Origin: a virus | Length of the DNA stretch: 34,096 nt | Direction: 5' to 3' (one strand) | IMG/VR virus record: IMGVR_UViG_3300045241_000082 | Coordinates: 1 to 34,096 of that record | Shown here: positions 16,501 through 24,109 of the stretch, in pieces | Layout of the letters: the number at the start of each line of letters is the position of its first letter | How positions within the stretch are numbered: the first letter of the stretch is position 1 | Notes under the pieces: model-generated | Told to the model about the DNA's origin: nothing | Database searches by the model: none | The model's input: the letters and a program-made list of their open reading frames with translations, nothing else | Position numbers and translations under genes: made by a program

Positions 16501-16750
16501 TCCGCCGACGCCGGGAGCCGCGACGGTGCCGCCGCCGCCCCAGATCGGATTGCAGGGCGGCACGCACGGGCAGTTCGTCGATTGGGGAGCGGGCACGGAC
16601 GTCACGCTGCACGGGAAGGAAGCCGTCGTCCCGTACGGGCAGAGCGCGGGCGCGATGAACATCACCGTCGTTTCGCAACTCGACGGGCGCGAGGTCGCGC
16701 GCAATCAGGTTCGCTACATTCCGAACGAGCTGCGGCGCGCAGGGGTGTGA
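13538..16750 (+). CDS. Tape measure protein
   Basis: This 1070-residue protein sets tail length. It is Ala-, Gly- and Lys-rich with long helices, an N-terminal minor-tail-like region (residues 1-130), a helical stretch typical of the family near residues 190-330 (SAKVGISAEAVQRFGFAASQ), and a hydrophobic glycine segment around 660-692 (GGLAGNAIPIIGPIIGSVVG) that may reach the host membrane at injection. The C-terminus ends with NITVVSQLDGREVARNQ, a common tape-measure ending. At about 1.5 angstroms per residue the tail would be about 160 nm. It is by far the longest gene after the chaperones, as expected. Confidence 0.93.
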   Translation: MANTTIVGTLRTLLVAETTQFDEALKRSTAGAQAWAKDLGAIGTQAASVGQTVADKLTAPLATLGTTAQAVTTTVEASLGGMRGALEASHADVTKLGDAFKGVTAATPGPAMAGAVKGATDAVEGLGKAGTKAYDVFHGLGTDAPQQINKVGAAAKQASNDVGGIAGSFKVVAATVGVGFAVTQVIDFGKAIVEDAGHIADLSAKVGISAEAVQRFGFAASQTGASMDTITGAIGKMNVNLAGGDKSTVTALDQIGLSFKDVRAMKPEDAFAAIAQAIQQIPDPMLQAEAATKLFGKTGMELLPAINANLIDIGNSAKVMSDHTVEELDKAGDEWAKFVNNLKVSTAEFMVWSKENAPKYAFGVAGLAAQGAAALVKNTFDVVYGQKAVIADAATSLSDALEKVKDPMTGVGLAAKSTTGLLGDYGVIADQAKEKSDALAAAQKKSADAAEAHRAKIADLAATLSGVGVAQKVKDLDEATQLAVKTWGVGVLNAKDLVAQVKALGDSGVALTPVLMDVYRQHVQLTLGITGTVDAMKLLKNVGGDVAPILREQAAAAAELADKYKQVGKGTSGDANKLIGSLSALNVKPGKPPPVTTSWQSSMGTSLAASVPGALMSGFSAAKNKTGDAGKQIGAQLGGTLAQSATKSVVPAITKAAGKGLGQMIGGLAGNAIPIIGPIIGSVVGGLVDKAFSHKGRDATVAFADSMGGFDELHKKLGTLGAEGEQMWVKLTGVGKKDEKGAQKIIDDIGKAFEANDAKIAAEAQKAQERLQHLTDDFGSLQNSLQVFGGVAPASLRPMIAELQKMPGLTGEMQSTLAAISQDPSWQTMQQKAQDLGIDLAALGPKFQESKLTDVALGYARDLTMFSDAGADMTGVLAGMSDELSTLYQESKKNGVALPATLEPYMTQLAAMGKLVDENGDKVSNLNDVAFKDIEDKSLTDVVDVLKDIKDLLADALPKAASDGAAKIQDTFAKHPVTIPVVYGDPGNPPTPGAATVPPPPQIGLQGGTHGQFVDWGAGTDVTLHGKEAVVPYGQSAGAMNITVVSQLDGREVARNQVRYIPNELRRAGV

Positions 16751-16753
16751 CGC

Positions 16754-18436
16754 GTGTGGCGACTGACCATCGGCGGCGTCGACAAGACGGCGATCATCGA
16801 CGCGTTCTCGATGTCGACGTCGCTCAACGACCGCGCGCGCGCGACGGTCGTCATCGCCGATGAACTGCCCGCCCGATACGCCGAACTGATCTCGTACGCG
16901 CCCGACGGCACCACGCCGCTCTTTGGCGGGCTCATTCTTCAGCGCAACTTCCAGGGCCGCACGCAGGCCGACGCGACGTTCACCGCCTCGCTCGAGTGCG
17001 GCGACTGGTTCACATACGCCGACTGGGTGTACACGAGCGCGTCGTACGACATCGACGTGAGCCTGCGCACGGCGCTCGCCGATCTGGTCGACACCCACTT
17101 GAGCCAGTACGGGATCACGCTCGACCCCGGCCAAGTCGAAGGGCCGACGCTCGCGCCGTTCACCTGGGCGAACAAGCGCGCGTCGGATGCGCTCCGCGAG
17201 CTTTCCGACCGAACCGGGTACGTCGTGCGCATCTTCGCGAACAAGGCACTGCGCATGTTCCAGCCTGGCACCACGCCCGCGCCGTTCTCAATGACGGAGG
17301 CGGCGACCAACTGCCACGACGTCACCTGGCGCGACTCGGATCGCACGCCGTACAACACCGTCGTCCTGCTCTGCGGCCCGGGCGGGCTCTCGGAAGTCGA
17401 CGAGGAAAAGCACTACGGCGACGGCGTCGTGCGCCGATGGAAACTGTTCGCGCCGTTCTCGCAAATCATCGGCGCGCTCATCACGGGAACCGATGCAACC
17501 GGCAACGACCCGGGCGGGATGCCCGTCGGCATCTTCGGCGCGGATGACATGCCGTGGACCGTCGACCTCGCGACGAACGAAGTCGTGCAACGCGCCGATC
17601 AACCGCTGCGCGCCGTCGGCGAGTACTTCCTGATTTGGTACACGGGCGCGTTCCCGTTCACGGTGCGGGTCACGAACGGCGACACGCCCGCCGTCGAGTA
17701 CGCCGAGGCGCGCGAGGACGTGCGCAGCGAGCCGGTCGCGATTGAAATCGCGAATCAGTTGCTCGCGTCGTTCCAGGCGGCTCCGCGCGAGCTCCAAATC
17801 ACAACCGACGTCGACGGGCTCGATCCCGGCCAAGCGCTCGTCGTGGACCTGCCGACGATCCGCGCCGTCGCGGGCACGTTCCTCGTCACGAACGTGGGCC
17901 TCACGATTGACCTCGATACGGTCGACGGTGACCGCTTCTGGCAGTACCAGATCGACGCGATTGAATCGGAGCTCTACCAAGGTAGTTGGCTCGACGACTG
18001 GCGGAAGATCGCGGGCATCGGCGGCGGGTCCGCAGGCTCCGTCACGGGCGGCGGGGGCGGCACGGGTGGCGGCGGGGGCGGCACCGGGCCCGCCTCGCCT
18101 ATTTACCTGGGGGGCTCGCGCCAGTTCGCCCTGGAGCCCGCCGTGGCCGCGTGGTTGCCGGTGCCCGAGTACGTGCCCTTCGTCGCGACCGCCGACTTCG
18201 CGGGCCAGGTGCGGGCCGACATCTACGCGCGCCGCCCGGGCGTCGGGGCCCAGGCGCGACTCTTCAACGTCACCGACGGCACGACGGTCGCGCTCTCGGC
18301 CGTCGTCACGACGAACGTGCCCGGCCCCGCGCCGCCCTTCGACGTCGCGATCACCGCGGGCAAGACGTACCGACTCGAGGGCCTCTCGACCGTTAGCGGC
18401 GAGGGCATCTTCGTGATCGGCGTGCTCGAACAGTAA
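16754..18436 (+). CDS. Tail hub/baseplate protein with C-terminal receptor-like module
   Basis: This 560-residue protein follows the tape measure, where the tail hub (gp27-like) usually lies. Residues 1-240 begin WRLTIGGVDKTAII and contain hub-like elements (WANKRASDALRELSDRTGYV). Residues 330-420 look like a second beta domain (LDPGQALVVDLPTIRAVAG). A glycine-rich linker at about 421-449 leads to a beta-sandwich at 455-560 that may bind host surfaces or the fibre. It starts at GTG 16754 behind AGGGG. Confidence 0.75.
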   Translation: MWRLTIGGVDKTAIIDAFSMSTSLNDRARATVVIADELPARYAELISYAPDGTTPLFGGLILQRNFQGRTQADATFTASLECGDWFTYADWVYTSASYDIDVSLRTALADLVDTHLSQYGITLDPGQVEGPTLAPFTWANKRASDALRELSDRTGYVVRIFANKALRMFQPGTTPAPFSMTEAATNCHDVTWRDSDRTPYNTVVLLCGPGGLSEVDEEKHYGDGVVRRWKLFAPFSQIIGALITGTDATGNDPGGMPVGIFGADDMPWTVDLATNEVVQRADQPLRAVGEYFLIWYTGAFPFTVRVTNGDTPAVEYAEAREDVRSEPVAIEIANQLLASFQAAPRELQITTDVDGLDPGQALVVDLPTIRAVAGTFLVTNVGLTIDLDTVDGDRFWQYQIDAIESELYQGSWLDDWRKIAGIGGGSAGSVTGGGGGTGGGGGGTGPASPIYLGGSRQFALEPAVAAWLPVPEYVPFVATADFAGQVRADIYARRPGVGAQARLFNVTDGTTVALSAVVTTNVPGPAPPFDVAITAGKTYRLEGLSTVSGEGIFVIGVLEQ

Positions 18437-18447
18437 GCGGGGTTCTC

Positions 18448-21444
18448 ATGCGCAAGATCATCACGCTCGTCATCCTCACGCTCGCAGTCCTCGCGCGGCC
18501 CGTCGCCGCGCAGACGTCGCTTACCGCGGATCGCATCTATCTCGGCGCGACCGGCTGCGCGCTGCGCACGGGCGCGGGTACGCCGACGGGCGGGGCCGCG
18601 TGCGACTTCTATTTCGACACGGCGACCGGACACGTCTGGGTGAATCACGCGGGCACGTGGATCGACATCTCGACGCGCACGCCGACGTTTCAAAGCGTGA
18701 CGAGCGCGACCGTCAGCGCGACCACGAAGCTCACGACGCCGCTCATTGATACCGCGGCGGGCAACCTCGCGCTCGCGCCCGCGGGCGGCGCGGTTGTGCC
18801 GCTCACGAATCTCGGCGTCTCGTTCGGCACGCCATTTTCTAAGTTCCTCGCGCTCCATCTCGGCGAACTCTGGGCGGAGACGCTCGTCGCCTCTGACGTG
18901 CTCGCGACGGTCGGCGGACGCATCATGGTCGCGCCGACGACGATGTTGACGGCCGACCTCTCGACGAGCGCGACGACGATCACGGTCAAAGCCAACACGT
19001 TGCAGAACGGCGAAGTGATCTACCTGCAAGCGGCCCCGGGCGGTGTGCCGCAGATGGAGTGGATGACGGTCACGTCAGCGGCGAGCGGCAGCGCGGGCGC
19101 GTTCTCGTACACCGTCACGCGGAACATCGACGGTTCTGGCGCGAACCAATGGTACGGCGGCGATGCGGTCGTGGACACCGGTACGGTCGGCAAAGGCTTC
19201 ATCGACTTGTACGCGCTCGGCGGCGTATACACGGGCGCTGGGCCGAGCATTGTCGGCAGCGTGCGCACCGGGGCGGCCTACAACGCGTTCGCGCCGCGCT
19301 GGGCGATTGGCAACTTGCGTGATGTCGGGTACGGACACGCGGGCGCAGACTATTTCGGCTTCGCCGCGGGCAATCCGGCAGGCGCGTATCTGTACGCCGA
19401 CGACACGACCGGCATCCGCATGGGTGGCCCGGGCGGGCTCCGAGTTGAAATCACCCCGGCCGGGGTCGCGACGTTCATCGGCGACGGCGGCGGCGTCACA
19501 AACATCGACGGCGGGCACATTCGCACCGATAGCATCACGAGCGCGCAGATTGCCGCGGGCACGATCACGACGAGCGACATGGCCGCGGGCGCGATCACCG
19601 CCGATAAGATTGCCGCCAATACCATCACCGTCAACGAACTCAACGCGACCGGCTACGGTGACAACCTCGTGAAAAATGGCGCGTTCGAGCCCAGCGTCGG
19701 CGAGGCGATTGGCGCGGCGTCTGCGCTCGCCGGGTGGGCGCGGGCGACCGACTCGACCGGTCCGCCCGCCGTCAATACCTGCTGTGGGCTGCTCGGGCCG
19801 GGAACGATGTACTTCGACCCGGGCGCGGGCACGTACACCGGGATGGTGTATCTCGCGGTCCCCATCGAACGCACGAACGGCGCGTCGGCCGCGGTGAAAT
19901 ATCGGGTGAGCTTTCGGATGTATCAAGCGCTCCCGACACAGTCGCTCGTCGTGATCCTGAGCGAGTACCTCGGGTCCACGGGCGGCATTCGGCGCGTGTA
20001 TCGCAGCGGGTCGACGCCGACTGCGCCGGATGTCGCCGCGACCAGCGAAACGCAAGTCGCGGTCTGCGAGAACCGACCAGCCGGATGGACGACGTACGAG
20101 TACACCTACACGCCACCGGTTGACATCGCGCTCGCGTCGCTGACGATTTACAACGCCTCGGGCGTCTGCGGCGGTACCTACACGGCGATGTATATCGACG
20201 ATGTCGAGATGCAAAAACAGATCGGCACCGGGCACATCAGCGCGAACAGCATCACCGCGAACCTGATCCAAGCGGGCGCGATTACGGCCGATAAGATTGC
20301 CGCCGGGGCCATCACGGCGGGCGCGATCGCCGCGGGCAGCATCACGGGCGACAAGATTGCCGCGAATACGATCACGGGCGGGAACATCGCCGCCGACAGC
20401 ATCACAAGCGCGCATATCGCCGCGGGCACGATCGTCGCGGCCGACATCGCGACGGGTACGATCGACGCGAGCAAGTTGAACGTCACCGCGCTCAGCGCCA
20501 TCAGCGCGAATCTGGGCAGTGTGACCGCGGGCAACTTGTCGGCCGTCGCCATCACAGGCGGCACAATCGACGGAACAACGATCCGTGGCGTCACCATCAG
20601 CGCGTCGTCGACTATCTCGGGCGGCAGCATCACGAGCGGCACGAGCATCTCGGGCGCGACCATCGACGGCTCGACGATTCGAGCGGGCGGCGGCGCGGTA
20701 ACGCTCGACGGCAGTGGGATCACCGTCACGAACGGCGACGGGAACTCGAACGCGCGACTCAAATTGGGGACCGTGTCGCTCTGGGGTGGTGGCAGCTCGA
20801 ACCTGTCGAGCGATGGGAACTTCGACATCGGCGCGATTCGCGCGCATCAGGCGGTCGACTTTGAAAAGACCGCGCACGTTTACCAGACGTTGCAGGTCGA
20901 CAGTTCGGTCACGACGGGCGGCTACATTTCGCTCACGGGCGCGGGCGTCTATTTTCAAGCGGCGAGCACGACGATCAACTGGCCGAACGGCAATCCGCCC
21001 GTCGGCACGATCGTGAACATGGGCTACAACGGCGCGTGTACGTGTCTCGTCTACAACGGCTCGTCGGCGCGCTTCAAAGAGAATCTCCGCGCGTGGACCG
21101 CGCCGGACCCGCTCGCGATTCTGTCGCTGCCGCTCTACCGCTACGATTTCAAGAACGACCCCGGCATCATTGCCGAGCGCGATCACGTCGGGTTCACGGT
21201 TGAGGACCTCGTGAAGCTCGCGCCCGAGGCGGTCGCGCGCGACGGGCAGGGTCGCCCCGAATCGTTTTATCCTGACACGCTCGACACGTACCTGCTGGCC
21301 GCGCTCAAAGCGGTCAACGCGCGCGTGTCGCGGCTCGATGCGCTCACGACGCGCACCTCGAGCGTCGCGGTACTCGAAGCCCGCGTGCGAGAACTCGAAC
21401 GCAAGATCGCCGTACTCGAAGCCGCCGCCAAGAAAAGGGACTGA
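18448..21444 (+). CDS. Tail fibre with Sec-type signal peptide and S74 chaperone domain
   Basis: This 998-residue fibre would recognise the host. It starts with a textbook signal peptide (MRKIITLVILTLAVLARPVAAQ, cleavage likely after residue 21), which is unusual for a virion protein. Next come a fibre-entry module, beta-rich stretches, a jelly-roll-like carbohydrate-binding domain (about 406-590, starting NLVKNGAFEP), and degenerate repeats of ADKIAAGAIT type (before and after it, up to about residue 690). From residue 872 (SSARFKENL) a peptidase S74 self-cleaving chaperone follows, ending in a coiled coil. Its first conserved Ser-Asp is Ser-Ser here. Confidence 0.88.
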   Translation: MRKIITLVILTLAVLARPVAAQTSLTADRIYLGATGCALRTGAGTPTGGAACDFYFDTATGHVWVNHAGTWIDISTRTPTFQSVTSATVSATTKLTTPLIDTAAGNLALAPAGGAVVPLTNLGVSFGTPFSKFLALHLGELWAETLVASDVLATVGGRIMVAPTTMLTADLSTSATTITVKANTLQNGEVIYLQAAPGGVPQMEWMTVTSAASGSAGAFSYTVTRNIDGSGANQWYGGDAVVDTGTVGKGFIDLYALGGVYTGAGPSIVGSVRTGAAYNAFAPRWAIGNLRDVGYGHAGADYFGFAAGNPAGAYLYADDTTGIRMGGPGGLRVEITPAGVATFIGDGGGVTNIDGGHIRTDSITSAQIAAGTITTSDMAAGAITADKIAANTITVNELNATGYGDNLVKNGAFEPSVGEAIGAASALAGWARATDSTGPPAVNTCCGLLGPGTMYFDPGAGTYTGMVYLAVPIERTNGASAAVKYRVSFRMYQALPTQSLVVILSEYLGSTGGIRRVYRSGSTPTAPDVAATSETQVAVCENRPAGWTTYEYTYTPPVDIALASLTIYNASGVCGGTYTAMYIDDVEMQKQIGTGHISANSITANLIQAGAITADKIAAGAITAGAIAAGSITGDKIAANTITGGNIAADSITSAHIAAGTIVAADIATGTIDASKLNVTALSAISANLGSVTAGNLSAVAITGGTIDGTTIRGVTISASSTISGGSITSGTSISGATIDGSTIRAGGGAVTLDGSGITVTNGDGNSNARLKLGTVSLWGGGSSNLSSDGNFDIGAIRAHQAVDFEKTAHVYQTLQVDSSVTTGGYISLTGAGVYFQAASTTINWPNGNPPVGTIVNMGYNGACTCLVYNGSSARFKENLRAWTAPDPLAILSLPLYRYDFKNDPGIIAERDHVGFTVEDLVKLAPEAVARDGQGRPESFYPDTLDTYLLAALKAVNARVSRLDALTTRTSSVAVLEARVRELERKIAVLEAAAKKRD

Positions 21445-21446
21445 CC

Positions 21447-21746
21447 ATGCTCCGCACCCTCCTCCTCGCGCTCACCCTCGCGCTCGCCCAAGCGCCGACG
21501 CCGCCCGCGCCGGCCGCCAAGCCCGAGGTCGCGCCCGTGCTCGCCGAAGTGGACCGTCTCAAGGTCGTGAACGCGCTTCAAGCGATTGACCTCGCGTCGT
21601 TGCGGCTGCAAGTCGCCGCCGCCGAGTTGCAGCGCGTGCGCGCCGACGCCGACGCGCTCATCACGCGCGTGTCGGTCCCAGGCTGGCAACTCAACGACAA
21701 GCTCGAGTTCGTGCGGCCCGCGAAAAAGGACGGCGGCGGTCAGTAA
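21447..21746 (+). CDS. Small exported coiled-coil protein
   Basis: This 99-residue protein has a hydrophobic N-terminus (MLRTLLLALTLALAQA, possible cleavage after residue 16), a Pro/Ala stretch, and a coiled coil from about residue 31 to 72. It has no lipobox Cys. The architecture could suit a fibre partner or a spanin-like envelope protein. It starts two bases after the fibre stop, so the pair is probably co-expressed. I cannot name a family. Confidence 0.6.
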   Translation: MLRTLLLALTLALAQAPTPPAPAAKPEVAPVLAEVDRLKVVNALQAIDLASLRLQVAAAELQRVRADADALITRVSVPGWQLNDKLEFVRPAKKDGGGQ

Positions 21747-22468
21747 TGCTGACGGTCGTCTGCTGGCGCTGGACGCCGCCCACCGGATACCGCTCGAAGT
21801 ACGCCCCACGGACCGTGTTCGCGCTGCGCGACATGGTCCAGCGGCACTATCCGAAACCGCATCGGTTCGTCTGCGTCACCGACGACCCGACGGGGCTCGA
21901 CGGCGTCGAGACGATCCCGCTCTGGCCCGACGCCCACGGCATCGAGCCGCCCGAAGGGCACCACTGGCCGAGCTGCTACGTGCGTCTGCGCGCGTTTGCG
22001 AAAGAGGCGCGCGACTGGTTCGGCGAGCGGTACGTGTCGCTCGACCTCGACACCGTCATCACGGGCGACCTCACGCCGCTCTTCGAGCGGACCGAGGACT
22101 TCGTGATCTGGAACGAGACCGACTGGCCCGAGACGCAGTTCTACAACGCGTCGATCTGGCTGCTCACGACGGGCACGCGCACGCAAGTCTGGGAGTCGTT
22201 CGATCCGGCGACGTCGCCCCAGGTCGCGTTCGACGCCGGCGGCCGCGGCGGCGACCAGGCGTGGATGTCGTACGTGCTCGGGAAGGGCGAGGCGGTGTTC
22301 ACGCCCGCCGACGGCGTGCTCTCGTACCGGCGACACATCGAACGCATGTCGCTGATGCGGGCCTTGCCCAAGCACGCGCGCGTCGTGAACTTCCACGGCA
22401 TCGTGGATCCCTGGTCGCCCGTCGCCCAGCGCTTGCCTTGGGTGCGCGAGCACTGGGGCCTCGTGTGA
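21746..22468 (+). CDS. Glycosyltransferase, GT-A fold
   Basis: This 240-residue enzyme would transfer a sugar from a nucleotide-sugar donor. A DxD-type metal motif appears at residues 100-102 (YVSLDLDTVITGDL), preceded by LRAFAKEARDWFG and followed by the acceptor side QFYNASIWLLTTGT and GGDQAWMSYVL. The C-terminus keeps VVNFHG, common in GT8-like enzymes. It begins on the stop of the preceding gene and lies directly after the fibre, so virion or fibre glycosylation is the likely role (inference). Confidence 0.8.
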   Translation: MLTVVCWRWTPPTGYRSKYAPRTVFALRDMVQRHYPKPHRFVCVTDDPTGLDGVETIPLWPDAHGIEPPEGHHWPSCYVRLRAFAKEARDWFGERYVSLDLDTVITGDLTPLFERTEDFVIWNETDWPETQFYNASIWLLTTGTRTQVWESFDPATSPQVAFDAGGRGGDQAWMSYVLGKGEAVFTPADGVLSYRRHIERMSLMRALPKHARVVNFHGIVDPWSPVAQRLPWVREHWGLV

Positions 22469-23187
22469 CCGCGGACTGGCACTTCGCGCCGCCGTCGTGG
22501 GTTCAGGGCGGGCTCAGCACGGGCGACGCCGCGTTCCTAGTCTCGCTCGTCGCGCGCGAACACCCGCGGACCGTCATCGAGATTGGCGTTGCCGCGGGCA
22601 CGTCGTCGGCGGCACTCCTCTACGCGCTCGACCAGCTCCCGGCCGTCGAACTCTTGCGCCTGCTGCATTCGGTCGACGTGCGGCCGACGTGCTACTTCGA
22701 TCCGCTGCGCCTCGTCGGCTCGGCGGTCGCGGACATGTATCCCGAGCACCAGACGATGTGGATCCTCGACACGAAGGGCAGCGCGCGTCGGGTCGGCACG
22801 AGCCCGCAGCGCTACGACCTCGCGTTCATCGACGGCGACCACCGGCATCCGTGGCCGCTGTTCGACCTGTTGCACCTTGCGCCCGTGCTCATCCCGGGCG
22901 CGTGGGTCGCGCTCCACGATATTTCGCTGCCGCGCTGCTGGCCGAAGTTCCCGCAGCACGGCGCGCAGTGGTTGTTCGAACAGTGGTCGGGAGAAAAGGT
23001 CGCGGGCGTCGGCGACGCGGAGAACATCGGCGCGGTCAGATTGCCGGCGAATCTGCGGGAGCTCAACGCGGTCGCGGTCGCGCTCGTCGAGCAGTCACCG
23101 TGGCAGACCGCGCTCGTCCACGCCGACGTCGCGTTGGCCGAGATCTTCGCGCCCGTCACCGCCGCCCTGGCGACGCGCCTCACCTGA
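22465..23187 (+). CDS. SAM-dependent methyltransferase, Methyltransf_24-like
   Basis: This 240-residue class I methyltransferase has the SAM loop TVIEIGVAAGTSSAALL (about residues 36-52), a second acidic segment, and YDLAFIDGDHRHPWPLFDLL (about 118-137), typical of family 24 enzymes that act on sugars or small molecules. GTG 22465 overlaps the glycosyltransferase stop. It probably caps or modifies the same glycan. It ends eight bases inside the convergent minus-strand gene. Confidence 0.8.
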   Translation: MTADWHFAPPSWVQGGLSTGDAAFLVSLVAREHPRTVIEIGVAAGTSSAALLYALDQLPAVELLRLLHSVDVRPTCYFDPLRLVGSAVADMYPEHQTMWILDTKGSARRVGTSPQRYDLAFIDGDHRHPWPLFDLLHLAPVLIPGAWVALHDISLPRCWPKFPQHGAQWLFEQWSGEKVAGVGDAENIGAVRLPANLRELNAVAVALVEQSPWQTALVHADVALAEIFAPVTAALATRLT

Positions 23188-23539
23188 CGATGTTGCGGCC
23201 GTCGAAGTCGGCCAAGAACTGATCCGTATCGTCGTGCAGGGTGACGGGGTTCGCGTGACCGCGCTCACTGCAGACGCGGCTAATCGCGAGCATCAGTCCT
23301 CGTTGTTCGGTCTCAGTCAAGCGGTGCCATGCGCGGTTATCGAATCGAGCGGTGATGGTCGGGCCGCAGTGCTTCGCGGACAACACCCGGCCTGATTCGA
23401 GTGATTCGATGAGGCGCTGCGCCTGGCCGTAGTCAAGACTCGCGGCGCTCGAGCCAAGCCAATACCGGCCCGCGAGGCCGAGGGCGCACGCGAACAGCAA
23501 CACGACCGCGACGATGATTCCGCCCCCGGCGCGTTTCAT
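23180..23539 (-). CDS. Membrane-anchored protein of unknown function
   Basis: This 119-residue protein has one N-terminal membrane helix (about 7-30, GGGIIVAVVLLFACALGLAG) and an outer domain with two Cys residues (58 and 90) and a helix-strand pattern (WHRLTETEQRGLMLAISRVC). It lies on the minus strand near attP, away from the late operon, where lysogenic-conversion genes often sit. It converges on the methyltransferase gene. No family was recognised; an envelope or exclusion role is only a possibility. Confidence 0.6.
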   Translation of the reverse strand: MKRAGGGIIVAVVLLFACALGLAGRYWLGSSAASLDYGQAQRLIESLESGRVLSAKHCGPTITARFDNRAWHRLTETEQRGLMLAISRVCSERGHANPVTLHDDTDQFLADFDGRNIVR

Positions 23540-23581
23540 GAGGGTCTCCGAAGTGTTGGTCCAGTCACGCGACCCCTCGAC

Positions 23582-23911
23582 TCAGGTCTCGCGCATCAGC
23601 CAGAACGGCACGAACCCACCGCCCCATGACCACATCCACGGCGGGTCGAACCCGTCGAGCGAACAGTTGATGACGCCACTGGGTTGGTCCGGATCGGTCA
23701 CCGGCGCAGGCGGCGACGCCAGGAATTCCACGGCCGAGAGGCCGCTCACTCGTTCCAACCGCACGGCGACGCGCAAGGACGGCGAGCGGTGCCCCCGCAG
23801 AATGAGCGACAGATACACCGGACTGATGCCGATCTGGGCCGCGAGCCATTGCTGCGTCTTCCGGCGCTCGCGCAGCCAGTCCTGAATCTGGGCTCGGCGG
23901 TCGGGATGCAT
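23582..23911 (-). CDS. XRE-type helix-turn-helix regulator
   Basis: This 109-residue protein starts at ATG 23911 behind an AGGACGG site; an upstream GTG (23953) would add 14 residues but has no better ribosome site. Residues 4-60 form a Cro/CI-like helix-turn-helix (RRKTQQWLAAQIGISPVYLS and LILRGHRSPSLRVAVRLERV). The C-terminal half is Pro/Trp-rich and of unknown fold. Its place beside attP, on the same strand as the recombinase fusion, suggests a role in prophage maintenance, but this is not shown. Confidence 0.75.
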   Translation of the reverse strand: MHPDRRAQIQDWLRERRKTQQWLAAQIGISPVYLSLILRGHRSPSLRVAVRLERVSGLSAVEFLASPPAPVTDPDQPSGVINCSLDGFDPPWMWSWGGGFVPFWLMRET

Positions 23912-23975
23912 CAGTGCACCGTCCTGGAGTGCTTCAGCCGCGAACCGTAACACAGACGGGCTTCACTGGGCCGAC

Positions 23976-24000
23976 GGGTAATCCCACACAAAGATCCCAC
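23976..24000 (+). repeat. Putative left arm-type recombinase sites
   Basis: A GGGTAATCCCAC copy (23976-23987) is followed by a half match, AGATCCCAC (23992-24000). They match four copies on the other side of the attP core (24163-24262) and are best read as arm-type binding sites for the recombinase or excisionase. Confidence 0.5.
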
Positions 24001-24045
24001 GCTGGAAGTCAGTGCAAACACGGCAGATACAGAGCGGACATCGTT

Positions 24046-24090
24046 CTCCTAAGGCGGGGGTCGGCCGTTCGAATCGGCCCGGGCGCACCA
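24046..24090 (+). other. attP: attP core: 3' half of a tRNA-Arg(CCT) gene
   Basis: These 45 bases read as a tRNA 3' half: anticodon loop CTCCTAA (anticodon CCT at 24048-24050), stem and variable region, a perfect T arm (GGCCG, TTCGAAT, CGGCC), the acceptor strand CGGGCGC, A, and encoded CCA at 24088-24090. The 5' half is absent: the sequence just upstream does not form a good anticodon stem and no GCGCCCG acceptor strand lies within reach. Such a 3' half restores the host tRNA after integration. It lies 19 bases beyond the recombinase stop. Host tRNA identity is inferred from the anticodon only. Confidence 0.75.
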
Positions 24091-24109
24091 CTCAACACCC
24101 CCAGAAACA

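Noticed and set aside
19540-20480. CRISPR-like array or tandem DNA repeat
   Set aside because: The repeats are degenerate, in-frame and encode the ADKIAAGAIT-type fibre repeats, without constant-length spacers.
19075-21186. 703-residue minus-strand open frame opposite the fibre gene
   Set aside because: Shadow of the repetitive fibre gene; its apparent repeats mirror the fibre's repeats.
24001-24090. Complete tRNA-Arg gene
   Set aside because: The 3' half is perfect but no matching 5' acceptor or D arm lies upstream, and the anticodon stem is mostly wobble pairs; read instead as attP.
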